From positions 124,001 to 188,000 of the forward strand of contig JAPSGI010000001.1 of assembly GCA_031177685.1 (NCBI GenBank): a DNA stretch of 64,000 bases. Direction: 5' to 3'. Each line of letters starts with the position of its first letter. Position 1 is the first letter of the stretch. The stretch is from Solirubrobacteraceae bacterium (GTDB lineage Bacteria; Actinomycetota; Thermoleophilia; Solirubrobacterales; Solirubrobacteraceae). The notes under the pieces were generated by a model. That model saw nothing but the letters and a program-made list of their open reading frames with translations, had not been told where the DNA came from and ran no database searches. Of the stretch, positions 45,201 through 54,735 are shown piece after piece. The translations under genes were made by a program, and so were the position numbers.

Positions 45201-46469
45201 ATGTTGAGGGTGGGTCCGCTACCCTTCCCGACTCGCGTGGCAGGCTTCCTTCGTCTTCTCCCGGCGCTCTGCGCCTTTTTCGTGCTCGCGCTCGCCGTCT
45301 CGGCGTGCGGCGACAACGTGCCCGGCAACGCCGTGGTGCGCGTCGACGACGACACGATCAAGCGCTCGACGTTCAACCACTGGATTCGGATCGCCGCGTC
45401 CTCGTCGCGGGCGCCGGGCGCGACCGGCGAGGTGGCGGTTCCCGATCCGCCGAAGTACGCGAAGTGCATCGCGGAGAAGCGGCGGAGCGCCCCCAAGCCC
45501 GCCAAGGGCCAGCCCAAGCCCTCGTCCGCGCAGTTCAAGTCGCAGTGCAAGCAGGAGTGGGAGGGCCTGCGCGACCAGGTCCTCCAGTTCCTGATTCAGG
45601 CGCAGTGGATCCAGGGCGAGGCGGCCGACCTCGACGTCAAGGTCTCCGACAAGGAGATCGCCAAGTCCTTTGCGCAGCAGAAGAAGCAGTCCTTCCCGAC
45701 CGAGAAGGAGTACCGCAACTTCCTGCGCACCTCCGGCATGACGCAGGAGGACATCAACCTGCGCGTCAAGCTCGACCTGCTCTCGAACAAGATCCGCGAG
45801 AAGGTCACCAAGAGCGATCGCAAGCCCACCCAGCGCGAGATCAGCCAGTACTACGAGAAGAACAAGTCGCGCTTCGCCCAGCCCGAGCGGCGCGACCTCA
45901 ACGTGGTGCTGACCAAGACGCAGGCCCGCGCGCGGGACGCGTTGGGCGCCCTGCGCGAGGGCGACTCCTGGCGCACCGTGGCCCGGCGCTACTCGATCGA
46001 CCAGGCCTCCAAGAGCTCCGGCGGCAAGCTCCCCGGCGTCACGCCGGGCCAGCAGGAGAAGGCCTTCGACCAGGCGGTGTTCAAGGCGCGCAAGGGCCGC
46101 CTGGAAGGACCGATCAAGACGCAGTTCGGCTACTACGTCTTCGAGGTCACGAAGGTCACGCCGAAGTCGCAGCAGACGCTCCAGCAGGCGACGCCGACGA
46201 TCCGCCAGCTGCTCCAGCAGCAGGGCGAGCAGAAGCGCCTCAACGACTTCGTCAAGGACTTCGAGAAGAAGTGGAAGGAGCGCACGAACTGCCGCGACGG
46301 GTTCGTGATCCAGATGTGCAAGAACGCTCCGAAGCCCAAGCGCAACCAGCAGACGACGCCTCCGGGCGCCGTCCCCCAGCAGCCGCAGGCCCCGCCGGGC
46401 GCGGGCGGCCAGCCGCCGCAGCCGCAGCAGGCTCCGCCGCCCCAGCAGGCCCCGCCGCCCCAGCCGTAG
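45201..46469 (+). CDS. SurA/PrsA-type PPIC foldase lipoprotein
   Basis: A 422-residue extracytoplasmic foldase. A signal peptide ends in the lipobox LAVSACG, so the Cys is probably lipidated. A SurA N-terminal-like helical region follows (about 60-210), then the PPIC/parvulin domain (ERRDLNVVLTKTQARARDALG, GDSWRTVARRYSIDQASKSSGGKLPGVTPGQQEKAFDQAV, GPIKTQFGYYVFEV). The C-terminus is a Pro/Gln/Ala-rich tail. ATG 45201 is used; a GTG at 45237 would shorten the leader. Downstream of mfd, before mazG and eno. Confidence 0.88.
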   Translation: MLRVGPLPFPTRVAGFLRLLPALCAFFVLALAVSACGDNVPGNAVVRVDDDTIKRSTFNHWIRIAASSSRAPGATGEVAVPDPPKYAKCIAEKRRSAPKPAKGQPKPSSAQFKSQCKQEWEGLRDQVLQFLIQAQWIQGEAADLDVKVSDKEIAKSFAQQKKQSFPTEKEYRNFLRTSGMTQEDINLRVKLDLLSNKIREKVTKSDRKPTQREISQYYEKNKSRFAQPERRDLNVVLTKTQARARDALGALREGDSWRTVARRYSIDQASKSSGGKLPGVTPGQQEKAFDQAVFKARKGRLEGPIKTQFGYYVFEVTKVTPKSQQTLQQATPTIRQLLQQQGEQKRLNDFVKDFEKKWKERTNCRDGFVIQMCKNAPKPKRNQQTTPPGAVPQQPQAPPGAGGQPPQPQQAPPPQQAPPPQP

Positions 46470-48431
<1,962 letters not shown>

Positions 48432-48465
48432 AGGAACGGCGCGCCGCGCGCCGAAGGACGCGGCG

Positions 48466-48750
48466 ATGGCTTACTCCGTGCGCTGGGACCGCCTGGGGCG
48501 GATCGCCCTGCTCGTCGTGCTGGCGGGCGTCCTGGCGCTCTACGTCGGCCCCGCGTGGTCGTACTGGGAGACGTGGCGCGAGTCGCGCACGCGCAACGCG
48601 GAGCTGGCGCGGCTGGAGGCCGAGCACGACCGGCTGCTGGCGCGGCGCAAGGCGCTGCGCGAGCCGGCCTCGCTGATGCGCGAGGCGCGGCGGCTGGGCA
48701 TGGTCCGCCGCGGCGAGCGCGCCTTCGTGGTCCAGGACCTTCCGCGCTAG
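48466..48750 (+). CDS. FtsB/DivIC-family septum formation protein
   Basis: A 94-residue bitopic division protein. A short cytosolic tail (YSVRWDRLGR) precedes a TM helix (IALLVVLAGVLALYVGPAW) and a coiled coil (ESRTRNAELARLEAEHDRLLARRKALREPAS). It ends ARRLGMVRRGERAFVVQDLP, the typical C-terminal FtsB/DivIC segment that contacts FtsL and FtsQ/DivIB. Position after eno matches the family. Confidence 0.92.
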   Translation: MAYSVRWDRLGRIALLVVLAGVLALYVGPAWSYWETWRESRTRNAELARLEAEHDRLLARRKALREPASLMREARRLGMVRRGERAFVVQDLPR

Positions 48751-48768
48751 CGCGCTACCCTGCCGCGC

Positions 48769-49089
48769 GTGGAGACGGCGCTGTTCCAGTGGCAGGAGGG
48801 CCTGCGGCGCCTGCGCGACGCCGATCCCGGGGACCGGGCGGCGCTCGAGCGGGTCGTGTCGCGGATCGTCGAGGAGCTGCGCCGCCGCCTGGGCAGCTCG
48901 TTCACGACGGCCGAGCTGGCGAGCCTGTACGACCAGGGCACCGACTGGTGCCTGCAGGTCGCGGTGTCCGCCGCGCCCGATCACCCGCAGGCGTGGGACG
49001 CCTCCGTGGTGGGCGACGCGGCCTTCGGCCGCTACGTCCGCGCCGCCTCGGACTACGCCGGCGGCCAGACGGTCTCGCGCCAGGCCTAG
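48769..49089 (+). CDS. Small soluble protein of unknown function
   Basis: A 106-residue alpha-helical protein (LFQWQEGLRRLRDADPGDRAALERVVSRIVEELRRRLGSSFTTAELASLYDQGTDWCLQVA). No membrane segment. GTG start with TACCCT (48756-48761) 7 nt upstream, suggesting a leaderless message. It meets the basic HTH gene stop-to-stop. No family recognised; location beside ftsB-type genes in this window may be chance. Confidence 0.55.
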   Translation: METALFQWQEGLRRLRDADPGDRAALERVVSRIVEELRRRLGSSFTTAELASLYDQGTDWCLQVAVSAAPDHPQAWDASVVGDAAFGRYVRAASDYAGGQTVSRQA

Positions 49090-49622
49090 GCCTCTTCTTC
49101 TTCTACCCGGCGGATCACGATCTGCTCCTCCTCGACCGTGACCGTGACGGGGCGGTGGCCGGCCCAGTGCTCCGCATAGACCGGGTCGTCCTGTACGGCG
49201 GGGTCGAGCCACAGGCCGTAGCCCTCCTCGCCGTGGTCGAACGTGCCCTCCAGGGGACCGCCCTTGCGGCGCGCGCGACCACCGCGGCGTCCGCGCCGGC
49301 GTGCGCGCTTGGCCGGCTTGTCGCCGTCCTCGTCCTCCTCGTCCTCGTCCTCCACCGCCTCCTCGACGGCCTCCTCGGCCTCGGCGGCGGCCTCCAGCTC
49401 GGCCGCGATCAGCGCGTCGTCCTCCGCGCGCAGGTCGATCTCCTCCACGAATCCCTCCCCGCCGGCCTCCGCGTCCTCCGGGGCCAGCTCGTTCTCGCGC
49501 TTGAAGGCCTCGATCTGCTGGACCGTGACCTCGAGCTGGTGGGCGATCCAGGCGTCGGTGCGTCCCTGCCGCACCCACGCGCGGATCTGGTTCAGGTGCG
49601 GCTTGAGAGAGCGGCGGGCCAT
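49086..49622 (-). CDS. HTH protein with acidic and RGG-like disordered region
   Basis: A 178-residue protein. The N-terminal ~45 residues form a helix-turn-helix-like part (HLNQIRAWVRQGRTDAWIAHQLEVTVQQIEAFKREN). The middle is strongly acidic (EEAVEDEDEEDEDGD), then a basic Arg/Gly run ([17 protein letters not shown]). The C-terminal ~50 residues are a compact domain (FDHGEEGYGLWLDPAVQDDPVYAEHWAGHRP, ending EEEEA). It may bind DNA or RNA; no function is known. It ends at its neighbour's stop codon. Confidence 0.6.
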   Translation of the reverse strand: MARRSLKPHLNQIRAWVRQGRTDAWIAHQLEVTVQQIEAFKRENELAPEDAEAGGEGFVEEIDLRAEDDALIAAELEAAAEAEEAVEEAVEDEDEEDEDGDKPAKRARRRGRRGGRARRKGGPLEGTFDHGEEGYGLWLDPAVQDDPVYAEHWAGHRPVTVTVEEEQIVIRRVEEEEA

Positions 49623-49708
49623 GAAGCGGGCGGGAGCCTAGCGAAGTCGTAGGTTTCCTGACCTTGCACCCGAATTGGCCGTGACTTTGCACGGTGGGCG
49701 TGCGTTAC

Positions 49709-49737
49709 TTGCGCGTGGGGGTCTTCGTCGGCTTAAT
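49709..49737 (+). promoter_or_regulatory. csrA promoter candidate
   Basis: TTGCGC (49709-49714), 17-nt spacer, CTTAAT (49732-49737). Transcription would start near 49744, giving a leader of about 28 nt. A direct repeat TGACYTTGCAC (49659-49669 and 49682-49692, 23 bp apart) lies just upstream and may bind a regulator. Confidence 0.4.
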
Positions 49738-49755
49738 GTCCAGGACCTAAGCAGC

Positions 49756-49762
49756 AGGGAGG
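49756..49762 (+). promoter_or_regulatory. AGGGAGG: SD overlapping a CsrA-type GGA site
   Basis: AGGGAGG (49756-49762), 9 nt before ATG 49772, is both a strong SD and a CsrA-like AGGGA motif. A second AGGA (49742-49745) sits in the loop of a 5-bp stem (49731-49735/49748-49752) if the transcript starts upstream of it. CsrA could therefore repress its own translation. Confidence 0.45.
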
Positions 49763-49771
49763 CGTAAGCGA

Positions 49772-49978
49772 ATGTTGGTTCTCACACGCAAGTCCAATCA
49801 GAGCATCATGATCGGCGACGACATCGAGGTCTCCGTCCTGTCGGTCATGGGCGAGAAGGTCAGGATCGGAATCCAGGCCCCCCGGGACATCCCCGTGTTC
49901 CGCAAGGAGGTGTATCTCGAGATCCAGCAGGAGCGCCTGGACGGGACCGCGGCGCCCGGGGCTCAGCCCATCACGTAG
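49772..49978 (+). CDS. csrA: Carbon storage regulator CsrA
   Basis: A 68-residue RNA-binding regulator that blocks or stabilises mRNAs at GGA motifs. It starts [48 protein letters not shown], with the conserved Leu4/Arg6 and the Val/Arg-rich strand of the CsrA family. The C-terminal tail is short and Pro/Ala-rich. No fliW, flagellar or other CsrA-associated gene is nearby in the window. It overlaps the 3' end of a convergent gene by 16 bp. Confidence 0.96.
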   Translation: MLVLTRKSNQSIMIGDDIEVSVLSVMGEKVRIGIQAPRDIPVFRKEVYLEIQQERLDGTAAPGAQPIT

Positions 49979-50202
49979 TAGAGCGTCTGGAACATCGCCA
50001 CGGTCACGAGGACGGCGGTGGCGATGAGCGAAACGACCAGCAGGAAGAACCGCAGGGAGCTGCGCTGCTGCTTGCGCTGCACCCGCCGGGAACGGGCGCG
50101 TTGCGCAGCTGTGTGTCGGAGATGCTCGCGGCGCGCGCGGTCGAGTTCGATCTCCTCGACGAAGGCGCGCTCGAGCTGGGCGATGCTCTGGCGCATCCGC
50201 AT
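49963..50202 (-). CDS. Small bitopic membrane protein
   Basis: A 79-residue protein. A basic, Gln/Arg-rich cytosolic N-terminus ([45 protein letters not shown]) precedes one TM helix ([28 protein letters not shown]). The ATG at 50202 is chosen for the conserved-looking start. Its 3' end overlaps csrA antisense. Function unknown. Confidence 0.6.
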   Translation of the reverse strand: MRMRQSIAQLERAFVEEIELDRARREHLRHTAAQRARSRRVQRKQQRSSLRFFLLVVSLIATAVLVTVAMFQTLYYVMG

Positions 50203-50219
50203 AACGCCGGGGCAGCGTA

Positions 50220-50687
50220 TCAGCAGGCCCCCCACAGGCCCCGCCCGGCGCGCCGCGCCACACGCTGCAGCCGCGCCAGCTCGCCCGCCCGGGCGACGTT
50301 CGGCGCAACGGTGAGCACGGTCGCGTAGCCGCGCCGCACCAGCTCGCCGTTGACGAACAGCCGGTCGGGAAGGCGGTGGACGTAGGCCAGCAGGCGCCCG
50401 TAGCGGTCGCGGCGCTCCACGCCGGCGGTCAGGCGCACGCGGCGCCCGGCCACGAGCCGGGCATTGAACGCGCTGGCCGCGTGCGCGAAGCACCGCGCGC
50501 CCCCGCGCGGCTCGGGCGTGTCGACGCCGATGTAGCGGACCTTCTCGCGCCGGCCGTCGACGGAGACGTGGATGGTGTCGCCGTCCACGACGCGCGTGAC
50601 CGTGCCCTCCATGCGGGGGCCGGGCGCGTCGCCGCCGCCGCAGCCGGCCAGCGCCGCGGCGGCCAGGAGGAGCGGTCGGCGGATCAG
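50220..50687 (-). CDS. SNase-like (thermonuclease) lipoprotein, probable CTG start
   Basis: A 155-residue exported nuclease-fold protein. A lipoprotein signal (LIRRPLLLAAAALAGC) is followed by the staphylococcal nuclease-like core: VVDGDTIHVSVDGRREKVRYIGVDTPEP (Asp/Arg active site), AASAFNARLVAGRRVRL, RDRYGRLLAYV and a C-terminal helix. No ATG/GTG/TTG precedes the signal. The start is read as CTG at 50687 in CTGA overlapping the stop of the upstream DUF2090 gene. Probably a periplasmic or surface nuclease. Confidence 0.75.
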   Translation of the reverse strand: MIRRPLLLAAAALAGCGGGDAPGPRMEGTVTRVVDGDTIHVSVDGRREKVRYIGVDTPEPRGGARCFAHAASAFNARLVAGRRVRLTAGVERRDRYGRLLAYVHRLPDRLFVNGELVRRGYATVLTVAPNVARAGELARLQRVARRAGRGLWGAC

Positions 50688-51619
50688 CCGACCGGGGCCT
50701 TGCCCTCGGCCTCCCGGTAGACGCGCACGAAGCGCAGGTAGTTCTCGGCGATCTGGTCCGCCGCGTCCTCGCGCTCGACGCTGCCGTCGAGGAAGCCGCG
50801 CAGCGCGTCGCCCCAGATGGAGCGTCCGATCGCGAAGCCGACGTAGGCGTCCACCGGCGCGCCGGCGCGCAGCCACTCGTCGACCTTGTCGTCGTCCGCG
50901 CCGCGGCCCAGCACGACGCACACGACGCCCTCGCGGCCCTGGCCCGAGCGGCACTGCGCGGCGATGCGCTCGCAGTCGGCCGTCTCGTCGACGCCCTCGA
51001 TCTTCCAGATGTCGGCCTCCACGCCGGCGTCCTGCAGATCCGCGATCGCGCGGCGCATCAGCTCGGGGCGCAGCTCGGCGTCGTAGCGGTCGGAGTCGCC
51101 GCCCACCGTCTCCAGCTGGTGGTCCTCCGCGGGCACGAGCAGCTCGAAGAGGAACTTGCGGTCGTGCTCGTGCAGCCAGTCCGACAGGCGGCGCAGGCGC
51201 TCGGACTGCCGGCGGTTCATCTCCGCGTCGCCGTCCGGGTTGTAGCGGACGAGGACCTTGGAGAAGTCGGGGTCGAAGCGCTCGATGTGCGCGCCGAAGT
51301 CCTCGCCGTACTCGAAGTCGAACTCGTTCTGGCCGCTCTTCTCGACGGGCATGGCGAGCTTGAGGCCGTGCTCGCGGGCGGCCTGCGGGATCCCGGTGGG
51401 CTCGCCGAACTGCTCGTCGACCAGGGCGCCGGTCACGCTCGGATCGGCGCCGCGCTGCAGCGCCTTCTCGAGTCCCTCGTAGACCAGGTGCTTGCCGTCG
51501 GAGATCCGCTGCGTGTCCTCCGCGGAGGGGGCGCCTTCGATTCCGAACCACTTCTTCTGGAACGAACCGCGGTGGTCGAACGCCAGGATGTACAGCTTTC
51601 CGTCGTAGCCCAAACCCAT
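50684..51619 (-). CDS. DUF2090/IolC-C-terminal-like aldolase-fold protein
   Basis: A 311-residue TIM-barrel protein. It starts KLYILAFDHRGSFQKKWFG, the DHRG element of the family, and continues with LVDEQFG, KLAMPVEKSGQNEFDFEYGEDF, VLVRYNPDGD, KFLFELLVPAED and YVGFAIGRSIWGDAL. The DUF2090 family contains the C-terminal half of IolC-type enzymes and is thought to be aldolase-like; the substrate is unknown. ATG 51619 is used; the frame is open further but lacks homology. It overlaps the SNase-like gene. Divergent from ybdK. Confidence 0.75.
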   Translation of the reverse strand: MGLGYDGKLYILAFDHRGSFQKKWFGIEGAPSAEDTQRISDGKHLVYEGLEKALQRGADPSVTGALVDEQFGEPTGIPQAAREHGLKLAMPVEKSGQNEFDFEYGEDFGAHIERFDPDFSKVLVRYNPDGDAEMNRRQSERLRRLSDWLHEHDRKFLFELLVPAEDHQLETVGGDSDRYDAELRPELMRRAIADLQDAGVEADIWKIEGVDETADCERIAAQCRSGQGREGVVCVVLGRGADDDKVDEWLRAGAPVDAYVGFAIGRSIWGDALRGFLDGSVEREDAADQIAENYLRFVRVYREAEGKAPVG

Positions 51620-51698
51620 CGTTTCGGTGCCCTCCGTCGCTTGCCGGATCTGCCGGTCAAGGCTATCGCGGTGGGGGCACGGGTACGCTTCCGCCGCG

Positions 51699-52808
51699 AT
51701 GGACCACCGGTTCACGGGGCCCAACTACACGCTCGGCATCGAGGAGGAGTTGATGATCCTCGACGAAGAGACTCTCGACCTCGCGAACATGATCGAGGCG
51801 ATGCTCGAGTCCACGGCGGCCGAGACGGGCGGCGAGGTCAAGCCGGAGCTCATGGAGTCGGTGCTGGAGATCGCCACCGACCCGTGTCCCAGCACCGTCG
51901 AGGCGGGCAAGCAGCTGCGCGAGCTGCGGCGCAGCGTGCGGGAGACCGCGGCCGGCAAGGGACTGTCGATCGGATCGGCGGGCACGCATCCCTTCGCCAT
52001 GTGGGAGGACCAGCGGATCGTCGCGCGCCCCCGCTACCGCGACCTGATCAGCGCGCTGCGCTTCGTGGCGCGCCAGGAGATCATCTTCGGCATCCACGTG
52101 CACGTCGGGCTCGACGATCCCGACAAGGCGATCCACGTGGCCAACGGGATGCGCGTGCACGTCCCCGCGCTGCTGGCGCTGTCGGCCAACTCGCCGTTCT
52201 GGCGCGGTGACGCCACGGGGCTGGCGTCGACGCGGACGCCGATCTTCCGCGCCTTCCCGCGCGTGGGGATCCCGCCCACCTACAAGGACTGGGACGACTA
52301 CGCGCGGCGCATCCAGTTCATGACCGACTGCGAGGTCGTCGACGACTACACGTACCTCTGGTACGACGTGCGGCCCCACCCCAACCTGGGCACCGTGGAG
52401 ATCCGCGTGATGGACGCGCAGACGCGCGTGGAGCACACGCTGGGGCTGGCCGCACTGGTGCAGGCGCTGGTGCGCGAGCTCGCGGAGCACTTCGAGGCCG
52501 GCAAGCAGCTGTCGCGCTACCCGTACGAGATGCTCGACGAGAACAAGTGGCTCGCCGCCCGCCACGGCCTGGAGGGAGAGATGGTGGACCTGCCCTCGAC
52601 CGAGCGCGTGATGACCAAGCGGCTGGCCAAGCGGCTGATCGACCGCGCGCGCGAGCACGCGCAGGACCTGGGGTCCGACGGCGAGCTGGAGGCGCTCGAC
52701 GACCTGCTGACCCACGGCAACGGCGCCGCCCGCCAGGTCGTGGTCTACGAGGCCAACCACGACCTGCGCGAGGTCGTGGCGGAGATCGTGGGCGCCACCG
52801 CCGGCTAG
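51699..52808 (+). CDS. Carboxylate-amine ligase / glutamate-cysteine ligase type 2 (YbdK-like)
   Basis: A 369-residue ATP-grasp-like ligase of the GCS2 family. It has YTLGIEEELMILDEETLDL, GSAGTHPFAMWEDQ, GIHVHVGLDDPDKAIHVANGMR, SANSPFWRG and VEIRVMDAQTRVEHTLGL. YbdK and EgtA-type enzymes make gamma-glutamylcysteine or related gamma-glutamyl amides, precursors of low-molecular-weight thiols. No other thiol-synthesis gene is beside it. ATG start 9 nt after TACGCT (51684-51689). Confidence 0.88.
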   Translation: MDHRFTGPNYTLGIEEELMILDEETLDLANMIEAMLESTAAETGGEVKPELMESVLEIATDPCPSTVEAGKQLRELRRSVRETAAGKGLSIGSAGTHPFAMWEDQRIVARPRYRDLISALRFVARQEIIFGIHVHVGLDDPDKAIHVANGMRVHVPALLALSANSPFWRGDATGLASTRTPIFRAFPRVGIPPTYKDWDDYARRIQFMTDCEVVDDYTYLWYDVRPHPNLGTVEIRVMDAQTRVEHTLGLAALVQALVRELAEHFEAGKQLSRYPYEMLDENKWLAARHGLEGEMVDLPSTERVMTKRLAKRLIDRAREHAQDLGSDGELEALDDLLTHGNGAARQVVVYEANHDLREVVAEIVGATAG

Positions 52809-52826
52809 GCGTTTCAGAGGCCGCTC

Positions 52827-52832
52827 TACAAT
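52827..52832 (+). promoter_or_regulatory. -10 box TACAAT for the rhomboid-like gene
   Basis: TACAAT lies 9 nt before ATG 52842; a good match to the -10 consensus with a probable near-leaderless mRNA. Confidence 0.5.
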
Positions 52833-52841
52833 CGCTCGGGA

Positions 52842-53603
52842 ATGTCGTCCGGCGCGGACCTCTTCGTGGTGTGCAAGTCGTGTGGCTCCGAGGTGAGCCC
52901 TTACATCACCGAGTGTCCGTACTGCGGGAGCCGCCTGCGCAAGCGCGCGCCCAAGCTCGACAAGGGCGGCCAGCCCCGCGAGCGGCGCGGCCTGCGGCGG
53001 GCGCCGCGGCCCTCTCTGAGCCCGCTCAAGCCCGGCGAGATGCCGGGGATCCGGCTGGAGCAGCGCCCGTGGGCGACCCTGGGCTTGGTCCTGGCGAGCG
53101 TGCTCGCGTCCGTGGTCCTGCAGAGCAACTGGTCGCGGGCGGGCGATCTGCTGCTCGTGGGCCCGCTGGACGGGGACTGGTGGCGTCTGGCGACCACCTC
53201 GTTCGTCTACGACAACACGGGCTACGCGCTGGTCGCGCTGCTGACGATCGCGCTGTTCGGGTGGCTCCTGGAGCGCCGGCACGGACACGTGGTGCCGGTG
53301 CTCGTGTTCCTGCTCTGCGGCGCGGCGGGAATGGGGCTGGAGGTCGCGATCGAGAGCTTCCCGGTCGCCGCGGGCGGGAACGCGGCCGGGCTGGGGCTGC
53401 TGTGCGCCTGGGCCGTGCCGGACCTGCTGGCGCGCCGCCGGGGCTCGGAGACCGACTCGGACCTGCTGGGCGCTCTGGTGATCGCACTCGTTCTGCTCGC
53501 GATCCCCCTCGCCGCTGCGGAGGCGAGCTGGGTCGCGGCGGCGGGCGGCGCCGCGGCCGGGCTCTTGCTCGGGCTCTTTTTGAACGCCGCGCGCCGCCAC
53601 TGA
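52842..53603 (+). CDS. Zinc-ribbon rhomboid-like pseudoprotease
   Basis: A 253-residue membrane protein. An N-terminal zinc ribbon (Cys11, Cys14, Cys25, Cys28) is followed by a basic linker and six hydrophobic segments. The rhomboid landmark GDWWRLATTSF (111-121) is present. The catalytic GxSG is GGNAAGLGL (178-186), so Ser is replaced near Asn180. The second catalytic His is AAAGGAAAG (Ala at about 233). It is therefore unlikely to be a protease and may resemble iRhom-type regulators. ATG start behind TACAAT. Confidence 0.8.
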   Translation: MSSGADLFVVCKSCGSEVSPYITECPYCGSRLRKRAPKLDKGGQPRERRGLRRAPRPSLSPLKPGEMPGIRLEQRPWATLGLVLASVLASVVLQSNWSRAGDLLLVGPLDGDWWRLATTSFVYDNTGYALVALLTIALFGWLLERRHGHVVPVLVFLLCGAAGMGLEVAIESFPVAAGGNAAGLGLLCAWAVPDLLARRRGSETDSDLLGALVIALVLLAIPLAAAEASWVAAAGGAAAGLLLGLFLNAARRH

Positions 53604-53655
53604 ACGGCGGCCGGTCAGGGGGTTGGGTCGGGGCCGAGCGGCGCTCCTTCAGGGT

Positions 53656-53698
53656 GTGGGTAACGAAAGTCGCCTGTGAGGACCCTTTCGTTACCCAC
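53656..53698. terminator. 14-bp perfect inverted repeat, bidirectional terminator candidate
   Basis: Arms 53656-53669 and 53685-53698 are exact reverse complements with a 15-nt loop. It lies between the convergent rhomboid-like gene (ends 53603) and selD (ends 53702), where a shared terminator is expected. There is no T-run on either side. It could also be a protein-binding site. Confidence 0.5.
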
Positions 53699-53701
53699 CC
53701 T

Positions 53702-54718
53702 CTACGCGCGGACCTCGATTCGTCCCGGAACTCCCTCGGTTAAGTGCCCGATCACGCTCCCCGGGACCTGACCGGCCCGGTCCGGGTCCAGCGCGACCAG
53801 GAGCCCGCCGGACGTCATGGGGTCACAGAGCAAGCGCGTGCGAGCAGGAGAAACGCCCGAATCGAACGCGGCGAACCCCGACGCGTCCGAAAAATTGCGC
53901 CGCAACCCCCCACTCACCGCCTCCTGACCAGCCAGCAGTTCACACGCGCCCGAAATAGCCGGAACCGCCCCCGCACTGAGCTCCGCCGACACCCCACTCG
54001 CCAAGCAAAGCTCGTGCAGGTGGCCGAGGAGACCAAACCCGGTCACGTCCGTCACCGCGGAGGCGCCAGCGGATCGAGCGGCGGCGGAGGCCGAAGCGTT
54101 GAGCTCGGTCATGACCGCCACGGCGGCGGCCACATGCTCAGGGCCGGCGACGCCGTGCTTGGTCGCGGTCGCGATCGCGCCCGTCCCCAGCGGCTTGGTC
54201 AGGACCAAAGCGTCCCCGGCCCGCGCGCCCGCGTTGGTCAGCAGCTCATCCGGGTGCACCACGCCCGTCACGGCCAGCCCGTACTTCGGCTCGCGATCCT
54301 CGATCGAGTGCCCGCCCACGATCACCGCCCCGGCCGAGGAGACGACCTCGGAGCCCCCGCGCAGGATCTCCCGCAGCACCTCGACGCCCAGAGACTCCAC
54401 CGAGAAGGCCACCAGGCTCAGCGCCGTCAAAGGCCGGCCCCCCATCGCGTACACGTCCGACAGGGCATTGGCCGCCGCGATCCGCCCGAAGTCGTACGGG
54501 TCGTCCACGATCGGCGTGAAGAAGTCCACGGTCTGGACCAGGGCCAGGTCGTCGCGCAGCCGGTACACCCCCGCGTCGTCGGCCGTCCCGGGCCCGACCA
54601 GGACCTCGGGGGGCAGGGCCCCGTCGAGCCCGGACAGGACCTGCCGCAGATCCGACGCGCCGAGCTTGCAGCCGCAGCCCGCGCCGGGGGAGAGCTCCGT
54701 GAGGCGGACCGCGGGCAC
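53702..54718 (-). CDS. selD: Selenide, water dikinase
   Basis: Makes selenophosphate for selenocysteine and selenouridine. The 338-residue product has the N-terminal GCGCKLG loop (Cys15 catalytic, Cys17, Lys18), GTADDAGVYRLRDDLALVQTVDFFTPIVDDPYDFGRIAAANALSDVYAMGG, VGGHSIEDREPKYGLAVTGVV and TDVTGFGLLGHLHEL. The catalytic position is Cys, not Sec. GTG 54718 is chosen because the family begins there; upstream frame is a shadow. Base composition is lower than neighbours and a TTA codon is at 53741-53743. No selA/selB nearby. Confidence 0.95.
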   Translation of the reverse strand: MPAVRLTELSPGAGCGCKLGASDLRQVLSGLDGALPPEVLVGPGTADDAGVYRLRDDLALVQTVDFFTPIVDDPYDFGRIAAANALSDVYAMGGRPLTALSLVAFSVESLGVEVLREILRGGSEVVSSAGAVIVGGHSIEDREPKYGLAVTGVVHPDELLTNAGARAGDALVLTKPLGTGAIATATKHGVAGPEHVAAAVAVMTELNASASAAARSAGASAVTDVTGFGLLGHLHELCLASGVSAELSAGAVPAISGACELLAGQEAVSGGLRRNFSDASGFAAFDSGVSPARTRLLCDPMTSGGLLVALDPDRAGQVPGSVIGHLTEGVPGRIEVRA

Positions 54719-54723
54719 GAACG

Positions 54724-54729
54724 TATGAT
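54724..54729 (+). promoter_or_regulatory. -10 box TATGAT for the 54736 gene
   Basis: TATGAT is 6 nt before the GTG at 54736, the closest match to consensus TATAAT in this window. The 17-bp gap to divergent selD means both promoters overlap. Confidence 0.55.
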
Positions 54730-54735
54730 GACGCC

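Noticed and set aside
53702-54718. selD as a selenocysteine-containing protein
   Set aside because: The catalytic position is a Cys codon and no in-frame TGA or SECIS-like element was found.
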